From assembly GCA_949130485.1 (NCBI GenBank), contig OX422189.1, positions 8,499,220-8,563,219 of the forward strand: DNA of 64,000 nucleotides. Direction: 5' to 3'. The DNA comes from Agelas oroides (taxonomy: Eukaryota > Porifera > Demospongiae > Agelasida > Agelasidae). A program made the translations under genes and the position numbers. Of this stretch, positions 43,289 through 54,668 are shown in pieces. Under the pieces are notes generated by a model, which saw nothing but the letters and a program-made list of their open reading frames with translations, was not told the DNA's origin and did no database searches. The number at the start of each line of letters is the position of its first letter. Position 1 is the stretch's first letter.

Positions 43289-45952
43289 ATGGTCTGGAAA
43301 CAGCTTGCTGCCTTCATCTCTCTCGCTCATTTCTTCATCTTGTCATCTTGTGCAGTCCAGTCCCACTATGATACTCCTCCTGAAACTGTTCTCACTGCTG
43401 ATGATGGTAGAATACGTGGTTTTTACAATCGCAATGGAGACATCATTCTAGGAGGGCTGTTTCCAGTTCACACCTCTGTCCCTGGATCTGATGGAGGAAG
43501 ATGTGCAGATGAATTATCATACAAAGGTATACAGACAGTAGAAGCTATGCTATATGCTATAGATGCTATCAACAGTGATCCTGATCTACTCCCTAATATA
43601 ACACTGGGTTATGATATCAGAGATACTTGTCGAAGTGAGAAGATTGGTCTCGATGAAAGTGCTGACATGGTGCTAGCAAATGATTTGGAAAGTTGCCCTG
43701 GAAACTCAGAGAGACTCCTGCCTGCCATCATGGCTGTGATTGGACCACTGGAGAGCCATGTTTCCATTCCAATAGCCAGTTTCTTTCGTATTCTGCAGAT
43801 GCCTCAAGTAAGCTATGCTTCATCCTCAAGTAAACTAAACAACCGCAATACTTATAGTTATTTCTTTCGCACTTACCCTTCTACTGACAGCCTAGTGCAA
43901 GCTATGGTTGACATCATTTTGCATTACAATTGGGGTCACGTATCAGTCATATACTCCTTTAATCCATTTGGAGAGTCTCTGCTTGCCCGTTTCCGCCATC
44001 TTGCTAAAGAAAATCACATACACCTAGATCTTGTTGAGCCAATTTACAATGACTTTTCACCATGTGAATACCAAAAACTTGCTAGGGAGTTCATGACATC
44101 AAATGCCAAAGTTGTGCTCTTATTTACAGCAGCAGACCACACAAATCCCTTCATGAGAGAAATGCAAAACATCTACGACTCCAGTAACGACACTGAGAGA
44201 ACGCTTCTGTGGATTACACCTGATGTGCACACTGCTTCCAAATTTAAGGAAATTGTAGCTGGGATGTGGGGTGTTGTTCCTTTCTCAAAGGAGGACGAGT
44301 CTTTCAATGGTTACTATTCCCAGCATTTTGTAGAATCTAATATTCGGAATCCTTGGTTTCGGCACTACTATCAAGAACGCTTTGACTGTCTTATTGGCAG
44401 GAACTGTAGCAATGTTAGTATAACGGCACATCCTGATTGTCAACAGTATGTACTCGTTCCACTTGTTATTGATGCTGTCTACAGTGCAGCTCATGCAATA
44501 CACAACAGTATCATGGATAACTGTCCACAACCAGTGGTATGGCATCCAAACAATCACACATGCCAAGGACAAAGCAACACAATAAGTGGAGAACTGTTAA
44601 CAAGCTACCTCTATAAGGTTAACTTCACTAGTCCCACTGGCAATGCTATTCAGTTTGATGAGTCTGGCAACGTTGAGGGTAAATTCAACATACTTAACTA
44701 TCAAGTGATGCAAGCATGTATGGACTGCAACACAACATATCGACTTGTCCAAATAGCTCAATGGGATTCAACAGCTACAGAACGCCTCCATTTCTACTCA
44801 AATGAAAGACCACAATTTGGTATTGATCAATCGGGGGATGTTTTATTTCGTGCTTTTGAATCACAGTGCAAAGAATGTGATCCAGGTTTTATCCAACGTC
44901 TGGTCGTGTATTCTTGCTGTAGCACCTGTGATCCTTGTCTTGGACCCAACTACACTAACTCCACTTCATCAATGGAATGTGAAATGTGTCCTGACCATAT
45001 GTGGGGTAATGATCCTGTGAATGGTAGTACTAGGTGTAAAGATATCAAGGAATCATATTTGAAACCATCTGATCCGTGGGCTATAATACTAATGATCGTA
45101 GCCATAATTGGATTACTAGCAACAGCTTTTGTGGGTGCAGTCTTCATTTGGTTCTGGAACACACCGATTGTCAAGTCATCAGGACGAGAACAGATGATGC
45201 TACTTCTAACTGGGATAATACTTTGCTTCCTCATAACAATTGTCTTCCTCATAAAACCTTCACCAGCTGTGTGCGGTTTTCGAAGGATGGGTTCATGGTT
45301 TTGCTTCTCACTCATCCTCAGTGCTTTGTTTGTGAAGCTGGTTCGAATTGCTCGTATCTTCATGCAAGGCAAAATCTCTCCTGTTAGACCCAAGTGGATT
45401 GCTCCAAAACATCAGATTTTGTTCACATTTCTTTTGGTTGGTATACAAGTGATATTGGTTGTGATTTCACTATCAGTTGTCCCTCCGAGTGTGAAAAAAA
45501 CTCTACAGAAGAATGAGGCCAACCATGACGATTTCCCAGTGCTTATTATCCAGTGCACCTCCCCTCACATTGCCTTAGTGGTTCTAGAAATGGCGTACTT
45601 CACTGCTCTAACTATTGCCAATAATGCACTAGCCATGTTGACAGTACAATTTCCTCAGAACTTCAACGAATCAAAATCTGTTGCATTTGCAATGGGTCTA
45701 ATGTGGCTACTGATTGTAATACCACCTGACATCACTGTAGCTACAGCCGACACAACCATCCAAACAGCCGTTACCATACTCACAATTCAGTTGAGTGCTT
45801 TGGCTTTTCTATTGTGTCTGTTCGGTCCAAGAGTTTTTACAATGATAGTCTGGCCAAAGCAAAATGTTCAGATGTCCACTGCTGTGAAAAATTCCAGTAT
45901 ACATCATGCAGAACACAATGAAAAATCAATCAGTGAAACTGAAAAGAAGTGA
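43289..45952 (+). CDS. R5: mGluR-like class C GPCR (intact)
   Basis: Single-exon frame of 887 residues from ATG 43289 (MVWKQLAAFISLAHFF). Domain order is as in R1. The nine cysteines are complete (CCSTCDPC form), followed by seven helices and tail SISETEKK. Pocket: serines kept, D318-equivalent kept (TPDVH), Y236-equivalent phenylalanine, side-chain-binding basics missing. The gene is a mosaic: its linker (NYQVMQACMDC, ERPQFGIDQSG) matches R2/R6, while the last 220 codons match R1 almost base for base. Confidence 0.93.
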   Translation: MVWKQLAAFISLAHFFILSSCAVQSHYDTPPETVLTADDGRIRGFYNRNGDIILGGLFPVHTSVPGSDGGRCADELSYKGIQTVEAMLYAIDAINSDPDLLPNITLGYDIRDTCRSEKIGLDESADMVLANDLESCPGNSERLLPAIMAVIGPLESHVSIPIASFFRILQMPQVSYASSSSKLNNRNTYSYFFRTYPSTDSLVQAMVDIILHYNWGHVSVIYSFNPFGESLLARFRHLAKENHIHLDLVEPIYNDFSPCEYQKLAREFMTSNAKVVLLFTAADHTNPFMREMQNIYDSSNDTERTLLWITPDVHTASKFKEIVAGMWGVVPFSKEDESFNGYYSQHFVESNIRNPWFRHYYQERFDCLIGRNCSNVSITAHPDCQQYVLVPLVIDAVYSAAHAIHNSIMDNCPQPVVWHPNNHTCQGQSNTISGELLTSYLYKVNFTSPTGNAIQFDESGNVEGKFNILNYQVMQACMDCNTTYRLVQIAQWDSTATERLHFYSNERPQFGIDQSGDVLFRAFESQCKECDPGFIQRLVVYSCCSTCDPCLGPNYTNSTSSMECEMCPDHMWGNDPVNGSTRCKDIKESYLKPSDPWAIILMIVAIIGLLATAFVGAVFIWFWNTPIVKSSGREQMMLLLTGIILCFLITIVFLIKPSPAVCGFRRMGSWFCFSLILSALFVKLVRIARIFMQGKISPVRPKWIAPKHQILFTFLLVGIQVILVVISLSVVPPSVKKTLQKNEANHDDFPVLIIQCTSPHIALVVLEMAYFTALTIANNALAMLTVQFPQNFNESKSVAFAMGLMWLLIVIPPDITVATADTTIQTAVTILTIQLSALAFLLCLFGPRVFTMIVWPKQNVQMSTAVKNSSIHHAEHNEKSISETEKK

Positions 45953-46848
45953 ATGCCCAGAACCTCCATGCTAAAGAAAAACACGCACATAAGTGATATG
46001 ATTTGTACATACTATTAACACTGTTGTTTAGCCAAGTGTAGAATTTTAGTTGAGTTTTAGGCCAGTGGTTGAATGTTAGTTACAGTTTTGCTCTAACTAA
46101 CCTCACCAGTGTATACTGAATCATTCTTGGTGATTATACTGCATGATGGTTTCTGTACGATTATTAACAAATAAGTCAAAAAATTACATTTACAGAAAAA
46201 TTCATTTACACTATGAGAAGGTAGATTAGCGGAACATAATTCTACTGTGCGCTAAAAGATTAAGAAGTCTATCAGCTTGGATTCCAGATTTGTCGACCTT
46301 GAAAGTCACAGGGTTCTCTGCCACCTTAAAGTTTGTAATGCTGGCTAGAGAGAAAGGAGCATGTTTGGCGTTCACTCTGTGCACACATGCAGAACAGGGT
46401 TTTAGGTTCTAGATCTGTTGACTCAATTATCTCAACATGTGTTGAAAGCCTGTTGAAGTGTTTCTCTCATTAATTTTCAGCAACCTCATATTATTGAGAG
46501 TCCCTGGATTGGCCTCCGAACCATCCTAGTGAGGGTGGTGGGCAGGTGCAACAGTCCACCATGGTTCACCAAAAAACTATGTTTGACTGAGTACAGTCAA
46601 GCCATATACTGATAGGTAGTTGCATGTATAGTTGAACACTAGTTTCCTGGACTTGCAATTATGGATTGAATATGGCAGTACTTTGTATGTAGAAAAAAAT
46701 CGGAGGGGAAACAGTTGAACATTGATGTGCCAGCCGAAAATAGTGCTCCCCCACTCGACACACAGCTACCAAAACAGCAGGGAAACACTAAGCATACAAA
46801 ACTGCTAAATCATCACTGTGATTTACTAAAATTGTCACAACAGTTTAT

Positions 46849-47681
46849 CAGTGGCGTAGCCAGGCTGGGGCACACTAGCCTCGTCCCACCCAAAAATCGG
46901 GAAAGGGTTAGGGTTTTGGGTGGGGCGTGGGGCTAGGGGCACACTGGGGCACTAAACATCTCACGTGATGCACATATATGCGCACTGACACTCCGCGTTG
47001 CATTGAACTGAATCGCACGTCGCGTCGTTTCCATGAAGACATGAAATCAGCTCTTTCAGACGATCTAACAGGAGAATAAACGGGGTAAGAAGCATGTATA
47101 AATAACAGTAATGTTATTTATTTACTTCAATTTTTGCCGTGCTACTAATTATGGTGATTTATTGAACAAAAATTGATACTGTACAATTTTGTACCGGTTC
47201 AATGATCTCTTTTATTCAAGTCGGAAGTGCGAAAAAGACCGAAGTTGAGCATGATATTTGTGAAGCTGTTTCGCACTGTACTTTCATTTTAGAGAAAATT
47301 TATGTTTCCAGTGGAGGCTGAAGGTATTGGCTATTGCATGAAGTCTTTTACAATTGGCGCTTTATATACGAACATTGAAAAATAAAAGAACATACACCCA
47401 TGTTGTAGCTTACTGAAAACAATATTACACGAACATCTACGAGCTCCGCCCTGTTATCTATGCTCGTACGCTCACCATACGTGCGAGTTTGCCGTAAGTG
47501 ACTTACACTGCACTACCATATGGCCTCAGAACCCAACCTGGGAGCCGGGCTGTGAAATTCCAAGTGGGTGCACCCCCACCTCTCCCTAAATGCTTCTGCA
47601 CTTAATTCGCGCAGAAATTCGCACAAACGTAGTGTGCCCATGCTGTGCCCTAGCATCGGCGATGTCATGGCTACGCCACTG
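46849..47681. mobile_element. 833-bp hAT-like transposon, copy B
   Basis: Carried by the segmental duplication; same boundaries and flanking CAGTTTAT/CAATTTAT as copy A. Confidence 0.8.
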
Positions 47682-47827
47682 CAATTTATTAAAGTGAAAC
47701 CATAACAAGGCACACTTCACTAAATCACCATCACATACTATGTAAATCGCAAGGACAATTGGCACAGGATTTATACATGCTATAAATTGTTACTAAGTAA
47801 TTGAAAATTGTATGTACACAAGCTCAT

Positions 47828-48048
47828 GAAACTTTTATCCCCACAGCTCATGGTCTGTCAATTGGACCACAGTTTTACTACAGTTTACATAAAGAGAAGT
47901 CATATAGTGTAACCGTATTGCAACCACAACTCATAGCTCTGAACCAGTGGCGTGACCATCAGCAGTACAACTGATTGGAGAACTGCGATAAGACTTTGTC
48001 TGTCAGTTGTTGTGTGGTAGTTGTGCAAGTTAGTCGACTTCAACCAGC
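47828..48048 (+). promoter_or_regulatory. Conserved 5' flank of R6 (class A)
   Basis: Duplicate of 25258-25478. Confidence 0.4.
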
Positions 48049-50718
48049 ATGGCCTGGAAACAGCTTGCTGCCTTCATCCTCTCTCTCACTCATTTCTTCA
48101 TCTTGTCATCTTGTGCAGTCCAGTTCCACTACAATACTCGTCCTGAAACTGTTCTCACTGCAGATGACGGTACTAGGATACGTGGTTTTTACAATCACAA
48201 TGGTGACATTATTCTAGGAGGGCTGTTTCCAGTTCACACCTCTGTCCCTGGATCTGATGGAGGAAGGTGTGCAGATGGATTATCAAACAAAGGTATACAG
48301 ACACTTGAAGCTATGCTATATGCTATAGATGCCATCAACAGTGATCCTGATCTACTCCCTAATATAACACTGGGTTATGATATCAGAGATACTTGTCGGA
48401 GTGAGAAGATTGGTCTCGATGAAAGTGCTGATATGGTGCTGGCGAATGATTCGGAAAGTTGCCTTGGAAACTCAGAGAGATTCCTGCCTGTTGTCATGGC
48501 TGTGATTGGACCATTGGAGAGCCACGTTTCTGTTCCAATAGCCAGTTTCTTTCGCATTTTGCAGATGCCTCAAGTAAGCTATGCTTCATCCTCAAGTAAA
48601 CTAAACAACCGCAATACTTATAGTTATTTCTTTCGCACTTACCCTCCCAGTAACAGCCTTGTGCAAGCCATGGTTGACATTGTTTTGCAGTACAGTTGGG
48701 GTCATGTATCGGTCATATTCTCATATAATCCATTTGGAGAGTCTCTGGTTGCTCATTTCCGCCATCTCGCTAAAGAAAACCGCATATGCCTCGATCTTGT
48801 TGAGCCAATTTACAATGACTTTTCACCACGCGAATACCAAAACCTTGCTAGAGAGCTAATGACATCAAATGCCAAAGTTGTGCTCTTATTTACTGTAGCA
48901 GACCACACAGACCCCTTCATGAGAGAAATGCAAAATATCTATGACTCCAGTAACAACAAGAGAAGGTTTCTGTGGATTGCGCCTGGTGTGCAGACTGCTT
49001 CCAAATTTAAAGATATCGTAGCTGGGATGTGGGGTGTTGTTCCTTTTTCAAAGGAGGATGATTCTTTCAATGGTTACTATTCCCAACATTTTGTAGAATC
49101 AAATGTTCGCAATCCTTGGTTTTGGCACTATTATCAAGAACGCTTTGACTGTCTTATTGGAAGGAACTGCAGCAATGTTAGTATAACGGCACATCCTGAT
49201 TATCAACAGTATGTACTTGTTCCACTTGTTATTGATGCTGTCTACAGTGCAGCTCATGCAATACACAACAGTATCATGGATAACTGTCCACAACCACTGG
49301 TATGGCATCCAAACAATCACACATGTCGAGGACAAAGCAACACAATAAGTGGAGAAATGTTAGCGACCTACCTCTATAATGTTAGCTTCACTAGTCCCAC
49401 TGGCAATGCTATTCAGTTTGATGAGTCTGGCAACGTTGAGGGTAAATTCAACATACTTAACTATCAAGTGATGCAAGCATGTATGGATTGCAACACAACA
49501 TATCGACTTGTCCAAATAGCTCAATGGGATTCAACAGCTACAGAACGCCTCCATTTCTACTCAAATGAAAGACCACAATTTGGTATTGATCAATCGGGGG
49601 ATGTTTTATTTCGTGCTTTTGAATCACAGTGCAAAGAATGTGATCCAGGTTTTATCAAACGTCTGGTTGTGTCTTCTTGCTGTGGCACCTGTGATCCTTG
49701 TCTTGGACCTAACTACACTAACTCCACCTCATCAACAGAATGTCAAATGTGTCCTGACCATATGTGGGGTAACAATCCTGTAAATGGTAGTACTGGGTGT
49801 AAAGATATTGAGGAATCCTATTTGGAACCATTTGATCCATGGGCTATAATACTAATGATCATAGCCATAATTGGATTACTAGCAACAACATTTGTGTGTG
49901 CTGTCTTCATTTGGTTCTGGAACACACCGATTGTCAAGTCGTCAGGACGAGAACAGATGATGCTACTTCTAGCTGGGATAACACTTTGCTTCCTCATAAC
50001 AATTGTGTACCTTATAAAACCTTCACCAGCTGTGTGCGGTTTTCAAAGGATTGGCTCATAGTTTTGCTTCTCACTGATCCTGTGTGCTTTGTTTGTGAAA
50101 TTGGTCAGAATTACTCGTATCTTCATGCAAGGAAAAATCTCTCCTGTTAGGCCCAAGTGTATTGCTCCAGAACATCAGATTTTGTTCACATTTCTTTTGG
50201 TTGGTATACAAATGATATTGGTTGTGATTTCACTATCAGTTGTCCCTCCGAGTGTGTCAAAGACTCTACAGAAGAACGAAACCAACCAAGACGATTACCC
50301 AGTGTTTGTCATCCAGTGCACCTCCCCTCACATTGCCTTAGTGGTTCTACAAATGGTGTACTTCACTGCTCTCACTATCGCCAGTAATGCACTAGCCATC
50401 GTGACGATACAATTCCCTCAGAACTTCAATGAATCAAAATACGTTGCATTCTCTACATTTGCATTGACTCTAATGTGGATACTCGCCTTCATACCATCTT
50501 ATATTGCTACAGCCAACACAACCATCCAAACAGCCGTTACCTTACTCACCATTCAGTTGAGTGCTCTGGCTGTTCTATCATGTCTGTTTGGTCCAAGAGT
50601 CTTTATAATGATAGTCTGGCCAAAGCAAAATGTTCAGACATCCACTGCTGTGAAAAGTTCTAGCATACATCATGCGGAACGAAGTGAAAAATCAATCAGT
50701 GAAATGGAACAAAAATGA
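48049..50718 (+). pseudogene. R6: mGluR-like class C GPCR (single nonsense codon; twin of R2)
   Basis: An 889-codon homolog of R2 differing by only about half a dozen substitutions. One of them turns the helix-3 tryptophan TGG of R2 into TAG at 50059-50061. Translation would stop after helix 2, giving 670 residues with complete flytrap and cysteine-rich domains but a defective membrane domain. The remainder (50062-50718) is still open, which points to a very recent loss. A segregating allele or assembly error is possible given the near identity to R2. Confidence 0.88.
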
Positions 50719-52347
50719 TTGCACAGGACATGCTAAAAAGATGTATGTAACTAGCTAATGTGATTTGTACATTAACACTGTTATTTATGTACTTTTAGTT
50801 GAGTTTTAGGCCAGAGGTAGTTGTGGTTGTGTATTTGCCTTAACTAACCACACTACCCTACATTGAATCATTATTGAATCATTACTATAAAGAACTCAGC
50901 CAGTACCATTATTAATAAGTCAATATTGAACAAGTACAGAAGAACAAACACTCCAGAGGTTATTTTGATGTGGAAATTTGGGTCAGAATAATAACGTTAT
51001 AACAACTGTTCATATTTGCCCATTTATAAAACTTTATGTGTACACAATACTGTCACTTCACTTGGCTTACAGATCAACTGGTTTGCCACAACGATGAACC
51101 TCAACTGTAGCCAATTGAATGACAGCAAGCCTTAGTGGAGAATGTGGTATGGGTGGTTTGCCTCCCTACAGAAGGTTCAGTGTATGAGTGCCCTGTGAAC
51201 TTGGTGTCTGTTGTTACTTCCAACCACACCTACTTGCAGGCTGATTGCTGTAGACATCATCAGATTTCACACCCAACTGACCCAACTGATCATGAACTGA
51301 ACAGGTAAATCCTAGCTGTCAGACTAATAAAGTTATAACAACTCTTCAAACTTGGCCCTTTGCTAAGCTTTTTCTGTGTACGCAGGACTTCTGACCACAT
51401 CTGGGTGTAGTAACTAACTGTGTGGTATTACTTCAAACTTTTGATGAAGGTGTTATCTTGAATGTGGGTCAAACATCTGATAACACCCTAGTTCAGATAT
51501 ACGTGGCAATCAACTGTGTATCGTAAACATCATGACATCTTTTACTGCTAGCTAGATCTTAGAGAAGTAGTTGTGCTAAAAGAAAGGTGACGTGGTTAGC
51601 TACTAATTTTCACTAGACAAGTGCCAATTCTCTGTAACTTACATAATTATGTGAAATGAAAATGATTTGCGTGGAATCATGAGCCCTGCAATGTGGTATT
51701 TGAGAGTCACGTTAGTGGTCTGAGGTACAATCGACTGAGGATTGTTTTTGGATGTTTAGTGGTTGACAAAACTTTGTAAAGTTTCAATAGCACTTTGGAA
51801 ATCTTCAAGTATAGGCACGTCTATAGAATATAAAGTACCAAAATGTTGGTCTACTGAATTGTCTAATGAAAATTGCAAAAGTGCGATTGAATCCTTGTAA
51901 ACAAAGTGTTGTCACCTACTGCCAATGTCTGAGATCAACAACAAAATAATGTGTGTATATTATAGCTATCAACAAACTGTGTGCTGTTATAGTAACATAT
52001 TCAAGAAGTAGGTAGGTATGCATCGCACCATAAAGCATGAACATTGGGAGACCTCAGATTTAACATTACTCTAAGGTGTTAATGGTACTACAGTTTACAG
52101 ATGTTAATGTCATATCTACAAAGTTGATGCTTCAAGTAATGAACAAACAACTACTCACTAAGCTACTTGGATGTAATGGACATTAATGTTACATATCTGG
52201 AATACTGATGTCTGCAAGTTTTGTTTGCCACTATATCATCCTTTTAGATATAACACCAGCATCTGTAAACTGTGTTCCATAATATCCAAGGACCTCAGAG
52301 AAATGATTGTGTATAAAGAACTTGTATACATAAGTTTTTTTAGCATT

Positions 52348-52485
52348 TGTCTGTTTGGTCCAAGGGTCTTGATATTGATAGTCTGGCCAAAGCAAAATGT
52401 TCAGACATCCACTGCTGTGAAAAATTCCGGTATACATCATGCAGAACGGAGTGAAAAATCAATCAGTGAAACTGAGAAGAAGTGA
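52348..52485 (+). pseudogene. R7: receptor C-terminal stub
   Basis: Forty-five codons of the helix-7 end and tail (CLFGPRVLILIVWPKQNVQ ... SISETEKK) plus 3' flank. They are joined at 52341-52347 to sequence that in copy A lies just before R3. The upstream body of the gene is missing, so this is the downstream edge of a deletion between two receptor genes. Confidence 0.85.
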
Positions 52486-53839
52486 ATGCCCAGAACCTGC
52501 TAAAACGAACTGACGTGATTTGTATGTACTATTAACCATGTTGTTTAAACCAAGTGTGGTTTTAGTTGAGTTTTAGGTAGTTGTGGTTGTTACAATTTTG
52601 CCCTGATCAACTACTATTCTACACTGAATCATTATTGGTATATATAGATAGTTATGTACTATTATTAATAAGTCAAAACATTAAAACACTACAATTACAG
52701 AAGGATATCTGTTTTATTGACACTAAGAGAACATAGATTAGCAGAGCACACTTCTATTTGAGATTAGGTTGGTGTTGAGGTGAAATTGGAGACACAAAAA
52801 GGAATGCACGATACGATTCCTTGCTTCTCTAGAACACAGCTTGAAATTCTGATAAGTACAGAAGAACAAACACTCTGGAGGCTATTTTGATAGGGAATTT
52901 GACTGTGCTCACCTTCAAACTTGGCCATTTACATAGCTTTTTTGTGTCAGCTCAAGACTAGTCAGTTGTTACTTCCAGCCACACCTACTTGCAGTCAGAT
53001 TGCTTAGACATCAGATGCTGCTAGCTAGATCTTAGGAAAGTAGTCGGTATAGAGTCCATTGTTTGAGAGCCGTGATACTATGTACTCTGAGGAACAGTTG
53101 ACTGAGAGTAGAATTTGAACGCTGGCAGTGGATGACAAAACCACATCATTTCAATCGCACTTCAATAATGTTCACTATGGATCTAATGTATTAGCAGATA
53201 ATAAAGATTGCTGCAAACTAGTAGATGTACTGTATTGCCTGATGCAGGTTGCCAAAGTGTGATTGAAACATTGCATTTTGTGAACCACTGCCAACTGATC
53301 CAGCTGATCATGAACTAAAGTGGTAAAGTCCTAGATGAGATATAGTAATCAATTGAGGATCATAAACTTCAGGAAATATTTCAATGCTAGCTAGATCTTT
53401 GAGTCAGGACTCAGGAGGAAAGTGGTCTGTAAGTGATACAGCTCTGAGGAACGGTTGACTGCATCGTTCAATCACACTATATAATGTTCACCTTGTATGG
53501 GTCTAATGCCTATAGCTGATAATTTTTTTGGTTATTATTTTTCTTTTAAAGAATGGTAAGAGAGAAGAGAGGTGGGAGGGGATGGCAAGGGGAAGAAAAC
53601 TAGTATGTTTCAATTGAGATATACCGACTGTTATGTCTACTGTATTGCCCGATGCAAGTTGCCAAAGTGTGATTGAAACATTTGCAAACCACTGCCATTG
53701 TTGGAGATTGACATTGCAAACAAAGTTTTGTAGACCACTGCCATCATTGAAGGCCGACTCTCAGTCAAGAACAAAGAACTTGTGTAGCCATCAAGCTTAC
53801 ACAAACTCATAATAGCAACCAAAGACCTTAGACAGAAGT
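52486..53839. other. R7 3' flank, degenerate receptor spacer
   Basis: No gene. Several stretches echo the R2/R3 flanks (CTCACCTTCAAACTTGGCC, TGATCATGAACTAAAGTGG), some more than once (compare 53220-53280 with 53635-53690). Confidence 0.55.
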
Positions 53840-53884
53840 AGTCTCATTCCCAAACCTTCAGTGTGTACAGTGGGAATGAGACTA
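53840..53884. repeat. Short foldback (GTCTCATTCCCA termini)
   Basis: AGTCTCATTCCCA at the left pairs with TGGGAATGAGACT at the right; same family pattern as the other foldbacks. Confidence 0.65.
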
Positions 53885-54668
53885 GACAAGTCATACCCTA
53901 AACATCAGGAGAGTTTAGAGTGGAAAAACCCATTTAGCCATCAACTAACCTTCATAAACTGTGCACCATTGAACACACATGCAAAAACCTTGTGGAGTAG
54001 TTGCGGAGTACACTAAAAACTTGAAGCCATTAACTTTTTAGATTTACTTAACTCTGTAAACTGTGAACCATTAGCACTTTCTATTTACAATCAGCAATCT
54101 CTGTTAGGTAGAGCAATCAGTAATTTGCACAAGTAATCATATTATGATCAGCAATCCTGTTTGTGGTTTTAAGTTTGCATCTGTTGTCCTAAGCTCATGT
54201 TGCCAACTTAGTGCTTATTTAGCTAACACTTTCAGGTAAAGCCAGACACAAGTTTACTTAGCAGTTCTATCATGAAGCAAGCTCGCCCTACCTACTCACC
54301 AATACTATAAGTTACAGTATGATGCATACCAAGTGGAGAAATCCCTTCTGGGGTTGCTTCAAAGGGTGAGAGTGGTGTAGCTGGAGAAAGAGAGCTTGCT
54401 GGTAAATCAATGTTTTATTCCTGGAGTAGGTGCACCACGGTGTTAACGAATATGGCCTAAGATTGAATGTCTGTTGCTTCTTCTGGCTTAGCATTAACTC
54501 ATTATCTGAAAAATTTAATTCATACCTTAGGGTGTAATTTGTGGTTGAATGAATTATAAAAATAGTAAATGAAACACAACTACAGATGCACTGGTAAACA
54601 TGAAACAAGTGCAAATTTAATTCACAAGACAGGTTTTTGTTTGTTTGAATTTAGCATGTCTGGTGCGT
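53885..54668. other. Spacer between R7 and R8 (convergent 3' ends)
   Basis: No gene. Contains + oriented copies of the class B motif (CATAAACTGTGCACCATT at about 53953; TGTAAACTGTGAACCATTAG at about 54054) although no + receptor follows, suggesting a lost gene. Confidence 0.5.

Larger units (their letters stand above)
45283..52340. repeat. Segmental duplication, copy B (about 7 kb)
   Basis: Counterpart of 22713-29765, including the hAT-like insertion at the identical site, so the transposon inserted before the duplication. Only scattered substitutions are seen in the coding part. Confidence 0.95.
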
